A stretch of 39,434 nucleotides of DNA, from positions 1-39,434 of the IMG/VR virus record IMGVR_UViG_3300027754_000208. The stretch is one strand, 5' to 3'. The position numbers were made by a program, and so were the translations under genes. Position 1 is the stretch's first letter. Every line of letters starts with the position of its first letter. This stretch comes from a virus. A model generated the notes under the pieces. That model searched no databases. It was not told the DNA's origin and saw only the letters and a list, made by a program, of their open reading frames with translations. Below, piece by piece: positions 21,881 through 31,207 of this stretch.

Positions 21881-21884
<4 letters not shown>
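21594..21884 (+). CDS. hypothetical virion protein, 96 aa
   Basis: GTG 21594 with GAGGGACG upstream. Helical: GDFGSTLVDELNRLANGGTY, then DYLDTAAAARKWAVTRS and LDIAGICNKIAGTTGLEPAA. It occurs just before the fibre genes. Overlaps the next start (GTGA). It may be a head-to-tail or assembly factor; unrecognised. Confidence 0.6.
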
Positions 21885-23615
<1,731 letters not shown>

Positions 23616-23624
23616 GATACTGCT

Positions 23625-24695
23625 ATGAAAGTAGCTGTCTACAGTATTGCGCTTAATGAAGAAAAGCACGTCAAGCGCTGGTTTGAATCTACCAAGGATG
23701 CTGACTATCACGTCATAGCAGATACTGGTTCAACAGATAGAACTATTGAGATAGCCAAGGAACTTGGCATACAGGTTTATACAATCAGTGTAAAGCCTTG
23801 GCGCTTTGATGATGCTAGAAATGCAAGCCTTGCTCTAGTACCAGCTGATGCTGATTACTGTATTGCAATGGACTTGGATGAGATTATGCGTCCAGGTTGG
23901 CGAGCAGAACTTGAGAAGGCTTTTGCCGAAGGTATAGATAAACCACGATACAAGTTTGTTACAGACTTTAATCCAGATGGAACTGAGAAAGCATCGTTTC
24001 TAGGATTTAGAATACATACTAGGCAAAATGTTCGATGGGTCTATCCGATACACGAAGTACCTAGTGGGTACTACCGTGATAAAGAAGAGACATCTAAAGA
24101 GTACGAGATTGAATCGTGGCACCTACCAGATGGTGAGAAGTCACGTGGTAACTATTTACCAATGTTGCAGAAAGCAGCAGAGGAGGATGCCAACGCTCGT
24201 AACCTGTATTACCTAGGTAGAGAATATTTCTATCACAGTATGGCTAAGGAATCTACGGAAACCTTAAAGCGTTACTTAGATGTCAGTATCTTTCCAGCAG
24301 AAAAAAGTTATGCACTGCGTATTTTGTCTAAGACAGATCCTGATAATGCTGAAGAATATTTAATGAAAGCAACTGAAGTTTACCAAAGCAGAGAATCTAT
24401 CTTGGCTCTGGCTAACTACTACTACCACCAGAAACGGTGGGCAGAGTGCAACAAAGTAGCAAAGATTTCTTTAGAACAGACTGTGAGAACATCAGAGTTT
24501 ATGTCTGAAGATTGGGCTTGGTCTCATATGGCAGATGACCTGATAGCAGTATCAGCGTGGAATTTGCAGCAATGGGATGAAGCGTTCGAGTATGGCAAGA
24601 AAGCACTAGAGATATCACCTAATGATGAAAGACTACAAAAGAACGTTACGTTCTACAGGGAGAAAGTAAATGGCAACATTCGCTCAAATGATTGA
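23625..24695 (+). CDS. family-2-like glycosyltransferase with TPR-like C-terminus
   Basis: 356 residues from ATG 23625. GT-A fold at 1-130: MKVAVYSIALNEEKHVKRWF start, nucleotide-binding IADTGSTD (31-38), PWRFDDARNASL, and the metal-binding MDLDE (82-86). Residues about 190-350 are helical repeats (EDANARNLYYLGREYFYHSM, YALRILSKTDPDNAEEYLMK, WDEAFEYGKKALEISPNDER) of TPR type. Such enzymes transfer sugars to proteins or surface polymers. It lies between the collagen-like fibre gene and the tail adaptor, so fibre glycosylation is the simplest guess. Alternatively it alters host surface sugars. Its end overlaps the next gene by 26 nt. Confidence 0.8.
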   Translation: MKVAVYSIALNEEKHVKRWFESTKDADYHVIADTGSTDRTIEIAKELGIQVYTISVKPWRFDDARNASLALVPADADYCIAMDLDEIMRPGWRAELEKAFAEGIDKPRYKFVTDFNPDGTEKASFLGFRIHTRQNVRWVYPIHEVPSGYYRDKEETSKEYEIESWHLPDGEKSRGNYLPMLQKAAEEDANARNLYYLGREYFYHSMAKESTETLKRYLDVSIFPAEKSYALRILSKTDPDNAEEYLMKATEVYQSRESILALANYYYHQKRWAECNKVAKISLEQTVRTSEFMSEDWAWSHMADDLIAVSAWNLQQWDEAFEYGKKALEISPNDERLQKNVTFYREKVNGNIRSND

Positions 24696-25572
24696 TGAAG
24701 TACGGTCTAACCTTGCTGGTTACACCCTGCGTCAAGATCGCATTTCTAATCTTGCCAACATAGGTGGTATTAGTTCTACAGATACAGCAATTAGAATTGG
24801 ATCAGCCGATAACCTTGCTAAAGGTATCATTGAAATTGATAACGAACTTATCTGGATTGACTCATACGATAGAGCTACTTTAACACTTAATGTAATTCCA
24901 GGCTTTGGTCGCGGGTATCAAGGAACTACTCCAGCGCCTCACGCTCAAAACGTTCAAGTGACAATGACTCCAACATTTCCACGATCTACTATTGCTACAG
25001 CGATAAATGATACTATCAACTCATTCTATCCAAAATTATTTTCAACATATTCAACAGTCTTTACCTTCAACGCAGCGCAGGTTGCATACCCGCTACCAGC
25101 AGCTGCTCGTGATGCACTCTTTATTTCGTGGCAAACAGTTGGTCCATCTCGTGAATGGCTTCCAGTTAATCGCTGGCGTATTGACCGTATGGCTAACCAA
25201 GCAGCATTTAATACTACAGCAACGGTGAACCTTTATGAAAAGATTATGCCTGGTCGTAACGTACAAGTATGGTACTCAGCAATACCAAGCAATCTTACCA
25301 ATGCTACTGATGATTTTGCAGAGGTTACAGGCTTGCCACAATCCTGTCAGGATGTCGTTATCCTTGGGGCTTCTTACAGACTCCTCTCATATCTTGATAC
25401 GGGTCGAATTAACCTCACTTCAGCAGAGGCCGATTTAGCAGATGCTAAGTTGCCTTCAACTGCTGGTGCTTCTAGTTCTAAGTATGTCTTTGCTTTATTC
25501 CAGCAACGTCTACAAGAAGAATCAACAAAGTTACAAAACCGTTTCCCAATACGCGTCCACTACTCCAAATAA
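24670..25572 (+). CDS. tail/adaptor protein, 300 aa (head-to-tail connector candidate)
   Basis: ATG 24670, with CAGGGAGAAAGTA upstream, inside the end of the glycosyltransferase gene. Starts MATFAQMIDEVRSNLAGYTL, strand-rich middle (GIIEIDNELIWIDSYDRATL; NVIPGFGRGYQGTTPAPHAQ), then FPRSTIATAINDTINSFYPK and helical segments. Regular occurrence of this helix-sheet-helix plan after head genes suggests a gp4/gp11-like adaptor of short-tailed phages; similarity is by plan, not by a decisive motif. Confidence 0.6.
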   Translation: MATFAQMIDEVRSNLAGYTLRQDRISNLANIGGISSTDTAIRIGSADNLAKGIIEIDNELIWIDSYDRATLTLNVIPGFGRGYQGTTPAPHAQNVQVTMTPTFPRSTIATAINDTINSFYPKLFSTYSTVFTFNAAQVAYPLPAAARDALFISWQTVGPSREWLPVNRWRIDRMANQAAFNTTATVNLYEKIMPGRNVQVWYSAIPSNLTNATDDFAEVTGLPQSCQDVVILGASYRLLSYLDTGRINLTSAEADLADAKLPSTAGASSSKYVFALFQQRLQEESTKLQNRFPIRVHYSK

Positions 25573-25581
25573 GGAAAAATA

Positions 25582-25962
25582 ATGTCAGTACGTAGATATT
25601 CCTCAATCAGTATTGCTACATCACTTGCAGGTGGTGGTATCTCAAACTCTGCTACTTCAATGACTGTAGTAACAGGAACTGGTGCAGCCCTTATGGGTGG
25701 TATCACTCTTACAGCAGGAGATCAATTTACAGTAGCGCTAGATGTAGATACAGCATCTGAAGAGATTGTATTTATTACAGTCCAATCAGTTGACACATTT
25801 ACTATTACTCGTGGTCGTGCTGGAACTACCGCAGTAGCACACGCAAGCGGTGCTGCAGTAAAGCACGTGCTGACAAGTGATGACCTTAATTACTTTAATC
25901 AGGCAATTCAATCAACAACACCGCCTGGTAGTACACCCACTATTGACGGAGGAACGCCGTAA
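25582..25962 (+). CDS. virion protein with 'RGRAGTTAVAHA' motif, 126 aa
   Basis: ATG 25582 behind TAAGGAAAAATA. Strand-rich: SNSATSMTVVTGTGAALMGG, then DTASEEIVFITVQSVDTFTI, and the recognisable TRGRAGTTAVAHASGAAVKH. The last is a common phage tail-region motif (R-G-x-x-G-T-x-A-x-x-H-x-x-G-A-x-V). Probably a small fibre- or adaptor-associated beta protein. The stop overlaps a 15-codon mini-gene. Confidence 0.65.
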   Translation: MSVRRYSSISIATSLAGGGISNSATSMTVVTGTGAALMGGITLTAGDQFTVALDVDTASEEIVFITVQSVDTFTITRGRAGTTAVAHASGAAVKHVLTSDDLNYFNQAIQSTTPPGSTPTIDGGTP

Positions 25963-26009
25963 TGAAAAACTTAATACAGACCGCAATGACAATCGGAGGA
26001 AATAACTAA
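25962..26009 (+). CDS. 15-residue mini-ORF between fibre genes (possible)
   Basis: ATG 25962 overlaps the preceding stop (TAATG) and its own stop overlaps the next ATG at 26009 (TAATG). It encodes MKNLIQTAMTIGGNN. GGAGGAACGCCGTA precedes its start and CGGAGGAAATAACTA precedes the next gene. The shape fits translational coupling across a short leader peptide more than a functional protein. Confidence 0.4.
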   Translation: MKNLIQTAMTIGGNN

Positions 26010-27298
26010 TGCCAGTTCAGACACAGATTCAGGTAAGACGCAGCACAGCTGCTACCTGGACCTCCACCAACCCTACCCTTGCGGCTGGTGAGATAGGTTT
26101 TGAAACAGATACGGGGAAGTTTAAGATAGGTACAGGTTCATCTGTTTGGACTGCTTTATCTTATGCATCTAATACATCACCTCTTACAACCAAGGGTGAT
26201 CTTTATACATACTCAACAGATAACACACGCCTAGCAGTAGGCAACAATGGCGAAAGCCTTGTCGCAGATAGTTCCACTTCAACAGGACTCCGTTGGCAAG
26301 GTAATTACGCTGCTGGTAAAAATAAAATTTTGAATTCTGATTTTAATATAAACCAAAGAAGTGTTACATCTACAACAACCAATGATGCGTTTATCTTTGA
26401 CCGTTGGTCAATGGTAGGTGTTGGTGGAACTACTACAACAACCTCCGAGTCCTTTACGCCTGGAACAGCGCCAGTTACGGGATATGAAGGCAATAAGTTT
26501 ATTAAGCAAGTTATTTCAGGACAAACTACACAAAGTCAATATGCTGCAATCCGTCAAAAGATTGAGGATGTACGTACTTTTGCTAATCAAACTGTTACCT
26601 TTTCATTCTGGGCTAAAGCCGATAGCGGCACACCTTATCTTTGGGTTGAACCTCAACAATACTTTGGTACAGGTGGAAGTCCTAGTGCAACGGCGGTAGC
26701 ACAATTAGGTTCAACAATTACTATTAGTACATCGTGGGCACGCTACTCAGTGACAGGAACTATTGCTTCGATTGCAGGAAAAACAATAGGAACTGATGCT
26801 AACTCTAGTGCTTTACAAATGCTCATTTGGACTTCTTTAGGTTCATCTATTCGCGCTTATACAAATGCTACTTTTCAAAATGCTGGTATTTCAGTATGGG
26901 GAGTACAGATGGAGGCAGGCTCAACAGCCACAGCCTTCCAAACTGCAACAGGAACTATTCAAGGTGAATTGGCTGCTTGCCAAAGGTATTATTTCTTAAA
27001 ATCTACAGGCACAGACCAAAGTTTTGGTATGGCTGCATACAATTCAGCCAGCGATTTACGCGGTAGTTTTTCATTTCCCGTGGAGATGAGAATAGTGCCA
27101 ACTTTAATTGCATCTAGTGGTACCAGTTATTATATTGGTATGAACTCAGATGCTTTTAATAGTCTTACGCAACAATTTTCTAGCAAGACCGAGGCAACTT
27201 GGTATAACGTATCCGAGGTCTCGGGCACCGCAGGTTACGGTATGCCAGTTAGAACTAATAATGCATCATCATCTATTGCTTTAAGTGCGGAGTTATAA
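26009..27298 (+). CDS. tail fibre / receptor-binding protein, 429 aa
   Basis: ATG 26009 with CGGAGGAAATAACTA. Residues about 5-50 match the major-tropism-determinant N-terminal domain (IQVRRSTAATWTSTNPTLAA, GEIGFETDTGKFKIGTGSSV), a trimeric attachment module. Residues about 100-310 form a carbohydrate-binding-like jelly roll (NSDFNINQRS, FIFDRWSM, VTFSFWAKAD, IWGVQMEAGSTATAF-like ending), then CQRYYFLK and a C-terminal strand domain. This layout is frequent in phage fibres with a sugar-binding tip. No reverse transcriptase or template repeat lies nearby, so no diversity-generating system is implied. Confidence 0.8.
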   Translation: MPVQTQIQVRRSTAATWTSTNPTLAAGEIGFETDTGKFKIGTGSSVWTALSYASNTSPLTTKGDLYTYSTDNTRLAVGNNGESLVADSSTSTGLRWQGNYAAGKNKILNSDFNINQRSVTSTTTNDAFIFDRWSMVGVGGTTTTTSESFTPGTAPVTGYEGNKFIKQVISGQTTQSQYAAIRQKIEDVRTFANQTVTFSFWAKADSGTPYLWVEPQQYFGTGGSPSATAVAQLGSTITISTSWARYSVTGTIASIAGKTIGTDANSSALQMLIWTSLGSSIRAYTNATFQNAGISVWGVQMEAGSTATAFQTATGTIQGELAACQRYYFLKSTGTDQSFGMAAYNSASDLRGSFSFPVEMRIVPTLIASSGTSYYIGMNSDAFNSLTQQFSSKTEATWYNVSEVSGTAGYGMPVRTNNASSSIALSAEL

Positions 27299-27299
27299 A

Positions 27300-27428
27300 A
27301 TGAAAAGAGAATATACAGTCGAAGATACAGGCGTTATTTGGTATGAAGAAAATGGGTATCGCTACTCTTTTGGACAAGACCCTGCAAACCCTGATTATCA
27401 GGCATATCTAAAAAGCCTAGAAGCGTAA
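27300..27428 (+). CDS. hypothetical microprotein after the fibre gene, 42 aa
   Basis: ATG 27300 one base after the fibre stop. Sequence REYTVEDTGVIWYEENGYRY, then SFGQDPANPDYQAYLKSLEA; the final 'NPDYQAYLxxL' is common in tail-fibre assembly factors and small fibre-associated proteins. Role inferred from position. Confidence 0.5.
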   Translation: MKREYTVEDTGVIWYEENGYRYSFGQDPANPDYQAYLKSLEA

Positions 27429-27445
27429 GTAATTCCATAGACCTG

Positions 27446-27474
27446 AGTATGTCTCTAAACTGCTCATACTTTTA
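27446..27474 (+). terminator. weak hairpin plus T tract after fibre genes
   Basis: AGTATG (27446-27451) pairs with CATACT (27465-27470), 13-nt loop, followed by TTT within a TTTT run. It lies in the 69-nt gap before the tail protein gene. The short A/T-rich stem would be a leaky terminator at best. Confidence 0.3.
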
Positions 27475-27497
27475 TGCCATAAATCAAAGGAGAATAG

Positions 27498-29468
27498 ATG
27501 CCATTCGGGGACGATATCACTGAGGGTATACCGTTTGTACTCTCCAACCCAGTTAACAATCAAACTTTCGCTTTAACTGGCGTTGCCTATGACATATCTA
27601 TCGGCGGTCAACCATTCTTTTTACAGACAGATGACGAGACTCCTTATCGTCGTGTAACTGCTCAGTACCGCAAACAACAGCTCGATACTACCCGTGAGCC
27701 AGGTGAGCAGACGCTTACTGGTTGGTGGATTAGAAGTCAGTCAACATTTCATTTAGGTCAAGGCATCAAGTTCTTTGAGCCAGCACAAGATGAATCACTA
27801 CGCTTTCAATACACATACAGCAAAGGCTGTGATGTTTGGAGCAAGGGTCAAGTAACCCTGCTCAATGACAGCGTAACTGGCTATGCAACCATTGGTGCTA
27901 TTAGAACTAATAACCGTCCCAACCAATACACACGATCTATCCGTTGGAAGATTAGCACAACAACTTATGATGGTATTCTAGTATCAGATAATTACCTTAT
28001 TAAAAAGATTGATTCAGCTGGCACAGTCACAGCATTCCAAACTTATACTTCAGGCACGCCTGTATTTTCTATGTGTGATGATGGCGTCTATGCCTATTGG
28101 GTTATTAACAATGCAACTACTGGGTTTGTAGAAGTACTCAAGAAACTTCTTTCAGATGACAGCACAGTATCTCCTACATCTATGTTCACATCAGCAACTA
28201 TTATTGCAACTAATGCTGTTATCGAATTTACCAAAGAACGCCTTGTAATGGCAGTTAATAACTCTGTCTATGAGTTTTCTACAACAGCAACAGTCCTACC
28301 TACTGCTGTTTATAGTCACCCAAATACTGGGTTTACTTATACAAGCATTACCTCATCTGGTACTGCTATCTACTTATCTGGATATAGCGGTATCCAATCT
28401 ACAATTCAAAAGTTTATATTGACTACTGCTGGTGCTATGCCTACATTGACTAGCGCTATTACAGCAGCTGAACTGCCAGTAGGTGAAGTTGTATACAAGA
28501 TTTATTACTACCTTGGCTATATGGCTATTGGTACCAATTTGGGTATTCGTATTGCTGCTGTATCTGATACAACAGATGGAGCCGTTTCATATGGCCCATT
28601 ACTTGTAGAGACAAGTCAACCTTGCTATGACTTTGCAGCACGAGATAAATTCCTATGGTGTGCTACTGGAGTAGAAGGTTCACCTGGAGTTATTCGTGTT
28701 AACTTAGGACAAGAAATATCTAGCCTAGTATTTGCCTATGCTTATGATATTTACTACCCAAGCGTAACTTCACGCGTAACAACAGCTTGTGCTTTCTTAG
28801 GAAACCTAGACAGATTATCTTATATATCTTGCAATAACGGTACAACAAACGGTGCTGTGTATTCAGAGTCAGCAACAGTTAAAATTGCTGCAGGTGAATT
28901 ACGTACTGGATTTATCCGCTACAACACACTAGAAGATAAACTATTTAAGAACTTAACTCCACGTTTTAATACTGAAAATGGTGGAATGGTTGTCTATTCA
29001 GTACAAGACGGTGACATTGAATATAATATTGGTACATATCCACAAGGTTCTTTTGTAGATCAAATTGGTATTCCATATCCTACTACAGCTCAACAGTTCC
29101 TTGGATTTAAGTTTACCTTTAGTCGTTCAACTACTGATACAACTAAGGGTCCAGTATTTACTGGATACCAAGTCAACTCCCTACCTTCTATTCCGCGTCA
29201 ACGTCTTATCCAATACCCAGTGATGATGTATGACTATGAAATGGATAAGTTTAATAACCCATCAGGTTATGAAGGCTCAGCCTATAACCGTATGACAACA
29301 TTAGAAAACATTGAAAACATTGGAGATACTATTCGTATCCAAGATTTTCGTACCAATGAAACATACATAGGTCTCATCGAAGAGATGGACTTTACTAACA
29401 AGACACCTACCGATAAACGTTTTGCTGGTTACGGCGGTGTTTTGCTGGTCACTATCCGAAAGGTCTAA
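27498..29468 (+). CDS. large tail protein, 656 aa (beta-propeller-like)
   Basis: ATG 27498 with AAAGGAGAATAG. N-terminal beta domain (FALTGVAYDISIGGQPFFLQ), then repeated blade-like segments containing Trp/Tyr pairs (DDGVYAYWVINNATTG, YLGYMAIGTNLGIRIAAVSD, ARDKFLWCATGVEGSPGVIR). The C-terminal domain (ENIGDTIRIQDFRTNETYIG; FAGYGGVLLVTIRKV) resembles the ends of minor tail proteins. Length and position (last structural gene before lysis) suit a gp12-like tubular or nozzle protein of a short tail, or a distal tail protein. Confidence 0.65.
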   Translation: MPFGDDITEGIPFVLSNPVNNQTFALTGVAYDISIGGQPFFLQTDDETPYRRVTAQYRKQQLDTTREPGEQTLTGWWIRSQSTFHLGQGIKFFEPAQDESLRFQYTYSKGCDVWSKGQVTLLNDSVTGYATIGAIRTNNRPNQYTRSIRWKISTTTYDGILVSDNYLIKKIDSAGTVTAFQTYTSGTPVFSMCDDGVYAYWVINNATTGFVEVLKKLLSDDSTVSPTSMFTSATIIATNAVIEFTKERLVMAVNNSVYEFSTTATVLPTAVYSHPNTGFTYTSITSSGTAIYLSGYSGIQSTIQKFILTTAGAMPTLTSAITAAELPVGEVVYKIYYYLGYMAIGTNLGIRIAAVSDTTDGAVSYGPLLVETSQPCYDFAARDKFLWCATGVEGSPGVIRVNLGQEISSLVFAYAYDIYYPSVTSRVTTACAFLGNLDRLSYISCNNGTTNGAVYSESATVKIAAGELRTGFIRYNTLEDKLFKNLTPRFNTENGGMVVYSVQDGDIEYNIGTYPQGSFVDQIGIPYPTTAQQFLGFKFTFSRSTTDTTKGPVFTGYQVNSLPSIPRQRLIQYPVMMYDYEMDKFNNPSGYEGSAYNRMTTLENIENIGDTIRIQDFRTNETYIGLIEEMDFTNKTPTDKRFAGYGGVLLVTIRKV

Positions 29469-29471
29469 CAA

Positions 29472-29693
29472 ATGTCTATTTCTGACTGGGCAACGACAGT
29501 ATCAGGCGCACTTGCAGTTATCGCAGCTCTTGGCTGGATAGTAAGACGCTACCTAGTAGAACTAAAACCCAACTCAGGATCATCGCTACGCGATGCTGTT
29601 GATTGCATTCAAAGAGATGTCAGCGCTATTAGTGTGGACCTTGCACGACTTGAAGGTAAGTTCGAGCAACACACACAGGAGCACAATAGATGA
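29472..29693 (+). CDS. small membrane protein of the lysis cassette, 73 aa
   Basis: ATG 29472, 3 nt after the tail gene. One hydrophobic helix at about 8-28 (TVSGALAVIAALGWIVRRYL), then a charged coiled coil (DAVDCIQRDVSAISVDLARL, EGKFEQHTQEHNR). This single-span plus coil plan matches DUF2746-type/holin-associated proteins placed next to endolysins in actinophages. Overlaps the endolysin start (ATGA). Holin or spanin-like helper; cannot be decided. Confidence 0.65.
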   Translation: MSISDWATTVSGALAVIAALGWIVRRYLVELKPNSGSSLRDAVDCIQRDVSAISVDLARLEGKFEQHTQEHNR

Positions 29694-30187
29694 CACAGGT
29701 TGAAAAGTTCCTAGAGATTGCCCACAAAGAAGTCGGCACAGTAGAAGAAGGTAATAACCGTACTAAGTACGGCAAGTTTACAAAGCACGATGGCCAGCCT
29801 TGGTGCGGTTCATTCGTGATGTGGTGTGCTAATGAAGCAGGTTTTAAGGGTATGCCTAACTGCGTATTTACACCAGCAGGAGTAGCAGGATTTCAAGGCA
29901 AAGGTGCTTGGTCTAATGCAGCAACAGCCAAGCCAGTACCAGGGGACATAGTTTTCTTTGACTTTACCGAAGGTGGCAACCCAGTTGACCACGTTGGAAT
30001 AGTTGTCAAAGATAATCTTGATGGCACAGTAACTACTATCGAAGGTAACACATCACCTGAGAAAAAACTAAAAGGCTCACAAGCCAATGGTGGAGAAGTA
30101 GCAATACGCACACGTGCTTTCAAGAAGAACAGAGCAGGACTCCCAGTATTCATAGTGGGATTTGGCAGACCGAAATGGAGCAAGTAA
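29690..30187 (+). CDS. CHAP-domain endolysin
   Basis: 165 residues from ATG 29690 (CAGGAGCACAATAG). Residues about 4-125 form a CHAP (NlpC/P60-like) cysteine peptidase/amidase: DGQPWCGSFVMWC with nucleophile Cys39, a central PVPGDIVFFDF, DHVGIVV with His101, and the third polar position in TTIEGNTSP. It degrades peptidoglycan at the end of infection. No separate cell-wall-binding domain is obvious; the basic C-terminus (FKKNRAGLPVFIVGFGRPKW) may bind the wall. No signal sequence, so a holin is required. Confidence 0.88.
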   Translation: MTQVEKFLEIAHKEVGTVEEGNNRTKYGKFTKHDGQPWCGSFVMWCANEAGFKGMPNCVFTPAGVAGFQGKGAWSNAATAKPVPGDIVFFDFTEGGNPVDHVGIVVKDNLDGTVTTIEGNTSPEKKLKGSQANGGEVAIRTRAFKKNRAGLPVFIVGFGRPKWSK

Positions 30188-30378
30188 TGGATACAAAGAA
30201 ACTCAAAGCAATCGCATTGACTTATGTACGTGCAGGTATTGCAGCAACATTAGCTTTATATCTCGCAGGAGAAACAGACGCAAAGAAATTGTTATTGGCT
30301 GCAGTAGCAGCAGTAGCAGGTCCAGTGCTCAAAGCACTAGATCCAAATTCACCAGAGTTTGGTCGCGGTTCTAAGTAA
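30187..30378 (+). CDS. holin-like membrane protein, 63 aa
   Basis: ATG 30187 shares a base with the endolysin stop (TAATG). N-terminal basic start (DTKKLKAIALTYVRAGIAAT), two hydrophobic helices (about 13-28 LALYLAG and 32-48 LLLAAVAAVAGPVL) and a hydrophilic end (DPNSPEFGRGSK). This is the familiar actinophage holin-like plan, and it is the last gene before the terminator. It would permeabilise the membrane to release the CHAP enzyme. Confidence 0.72.
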   Translation: MDTKKLKAIALTYVRAGIAATLALYLAGETDAKKLLLAAVAAVAGPVLKALDPNSPEFGRGSK

Positions 30379-30400
30379 CCGATAGCGCGAGGCACAACAG

Positions 30401-30438
30401 AGGCTCCACCCCGAAAGGGGTGGGGCTTCTTTTTTTAT
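30401..30438 (+). terminator. strong intrinsic terminator of the late operon
   Basis: A GC-rich stem, GCTCCACCCC (30403-30412) with GGGGTGGGGC (30417-30426, one G-U), a GAAA tetraloop and the T-rich stretch CTTCTTTTTTT after it. It lies 22 nt after the holin-like stop. The opposite strand lacks a T run, so it acts rightward only. Confidence 0.92.
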
Positions 30439-30501
30439 TTGTAGGCAGTTTGGCTCATACCCAGGAGCAGCACTCGAAAAGACCATTGGGATCTGTTCTG
30501 G

Positions 30502-30852
30502 CTAAAAAATACCAGAGTTAGAGTCTCCGTGCAAGTGTGTTTTTAGACGGTGGCAATTAGCACACAGGGTGCGTAGGTTGGTTGGGTTATTGTTCCACCT
30601 GTCCCCGTCTACGTGGTCTACGTCGAGCTGTGAGGGGTGAGCAGGGACAAAGCCACAGTGCTCACAGGTATCTTTCTTGTGGACTGCATATGGGTACTGG
30701 GACTTAATTATATTTCTTTTGTATACAGAGATACATCTGTAGCGACTACTCAGTGGATTCTTTGAATCCCTTAGTTTTATTTTTGTTTGACCACATACAG
30801 AGCAGACGCCAGTGCGGGCGTGTTCATCAATCTGACTGAGTTTGTGATCCAT
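30502..30852 (-). CDS. HNH endonuclease
   Basis: 116 residues from ATG 30852. N-terminal Zn pair CSVC (17, 20), second pair CEHC (63, 66), the HNH core DVDHVDGDRWNNNPTNLRTL (His80, Asn92) and CANCHRLK (97-103). This is a classical HNH nicking/cutting domain with structural zinc. It could be a free-standing homing endonuclease or assist DNA packaging as in many tailed phages; its isolation with one zinc protein in a minus-strand pair makes homing-type mobility attractive. Overlaps the upstream gene by 26 nt. Confidence 0.85.
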   Translation of the reverse strand: MDHKLSQIDEHARTGVCSVCGQTKIKLRDSKNPLSSRYRCISVYKRNIIKSQYPYAVHKKDTCEHCGFVPAHPSQLDVDHVDGDRWNNNPTNLRTLCANCHRLKTHLHGDSNSGIF

Positions 30853-31138
30853 CTTTATCCACAGGACAGGGAACTGTTACTAAGTTGCCACAGTTAACGC
30901 AGGTACCGTCCAAGAAATACCAGCTCAGTTCGTAATCTTCAAAGGATGCCATAACAGAAAAGACCTGAGAGCCACAAGGACACACGTGAATTGGTCCTAG
31001 TTCTCGCAGGTCGCTACCGAATTGTTCGGGTATCCTACGTTTGAATTTTCGCAGGGTTGGTAGACGGAACCGCACAGTAACTGTACGGTTACTGCTACGC
31101 CCCATCGAGGGGCGTCCTGCAAATTCGCTCACGCTCAT
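30827..31138 (-). CDS. zinc-ribbon protein, 103 aa
   Basis: I prefer ATG 31138 (MSVSEFAGRP...); an upstream GTG at 31183 would place the start inside the conserved 13-bp element. A basic N-terminal part (SNRTVTVRFRLPTLRKFKRR) is followed by a four-cysteine ribbon: HVCPCGS (53, 55), then ASFEDYELSWYFLDGTCVNC (80, 83) and TVPCPVDK. This CPCG...F-D-Y-E...C-x2-C pattern recurs in phage genomes without known function; DNA or RNA binding is likely. Confidence 0.65.
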   Translation of the reverse strand: MSVSEFAGRPSMGRSSNRTVTVRFRLPTLRKFKRRIPEQFGSDLRELGPIHVCPCGSQVFSVMASFEDYELSWYFLDGTCVNCGNLVTVPCPVDKDGSQTQSD

Positions 31139-31181
31139 ATTGTAATCTCTAGTAGATGCTCGGCCTGGTATCAAAGCATTC

Positions 31182-31194
31182 ACGGCGTGTCGTG
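31182..31194 (+). repeat. 13-bp element shared by both divergent regions, copy 2
   Basis: Identical to 5017-5029. It lies between the minus-strand zinc-ribbon gene and the plus-strand peptidase-like gene, one base upstream of TAGACT (31196-31201). It contains a small dyad (CACG...CGTG, 31181-31194). It probably binds a regulator or forms part of the promoter recognised by one. Confidence 0.6.
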
Positions 31195-31195
31195 A

Positions 31196-31201
31196 TAGAC
31201 T
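31196..31201 (+). promoter_or_regulatory. TANNNT -10 element of a leaderless early transcript
   Basis: TAGACT ends 6 nt before ATG 31208, the distance from a -10 element to its transcription start, and the 13-bp element precedes it directly. There is no Shine-Dalgarno before the ATG (TTCACAT). Leaderless starts with a TANNNT element are common in actinobacteria. Confidence 0.55.
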
Positions 31202-31207
31202 TCACAT

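Noticed and set aside
26009-27298. Possible diversity-generating retroelement suggested by the tropism-determinant-like fibre
   Set aside because: No reverse transcriptase, template repeat or adenine-biased variable repeat is visible; only the N-terminal attachment domain is shared.
31139-31183. Longer N-terminus (GTG 31183) for the zinc-ribbon gene
   Set aside because: It would put the start codon inside the conserved 13-bp element; ATG 31138 avoids this.
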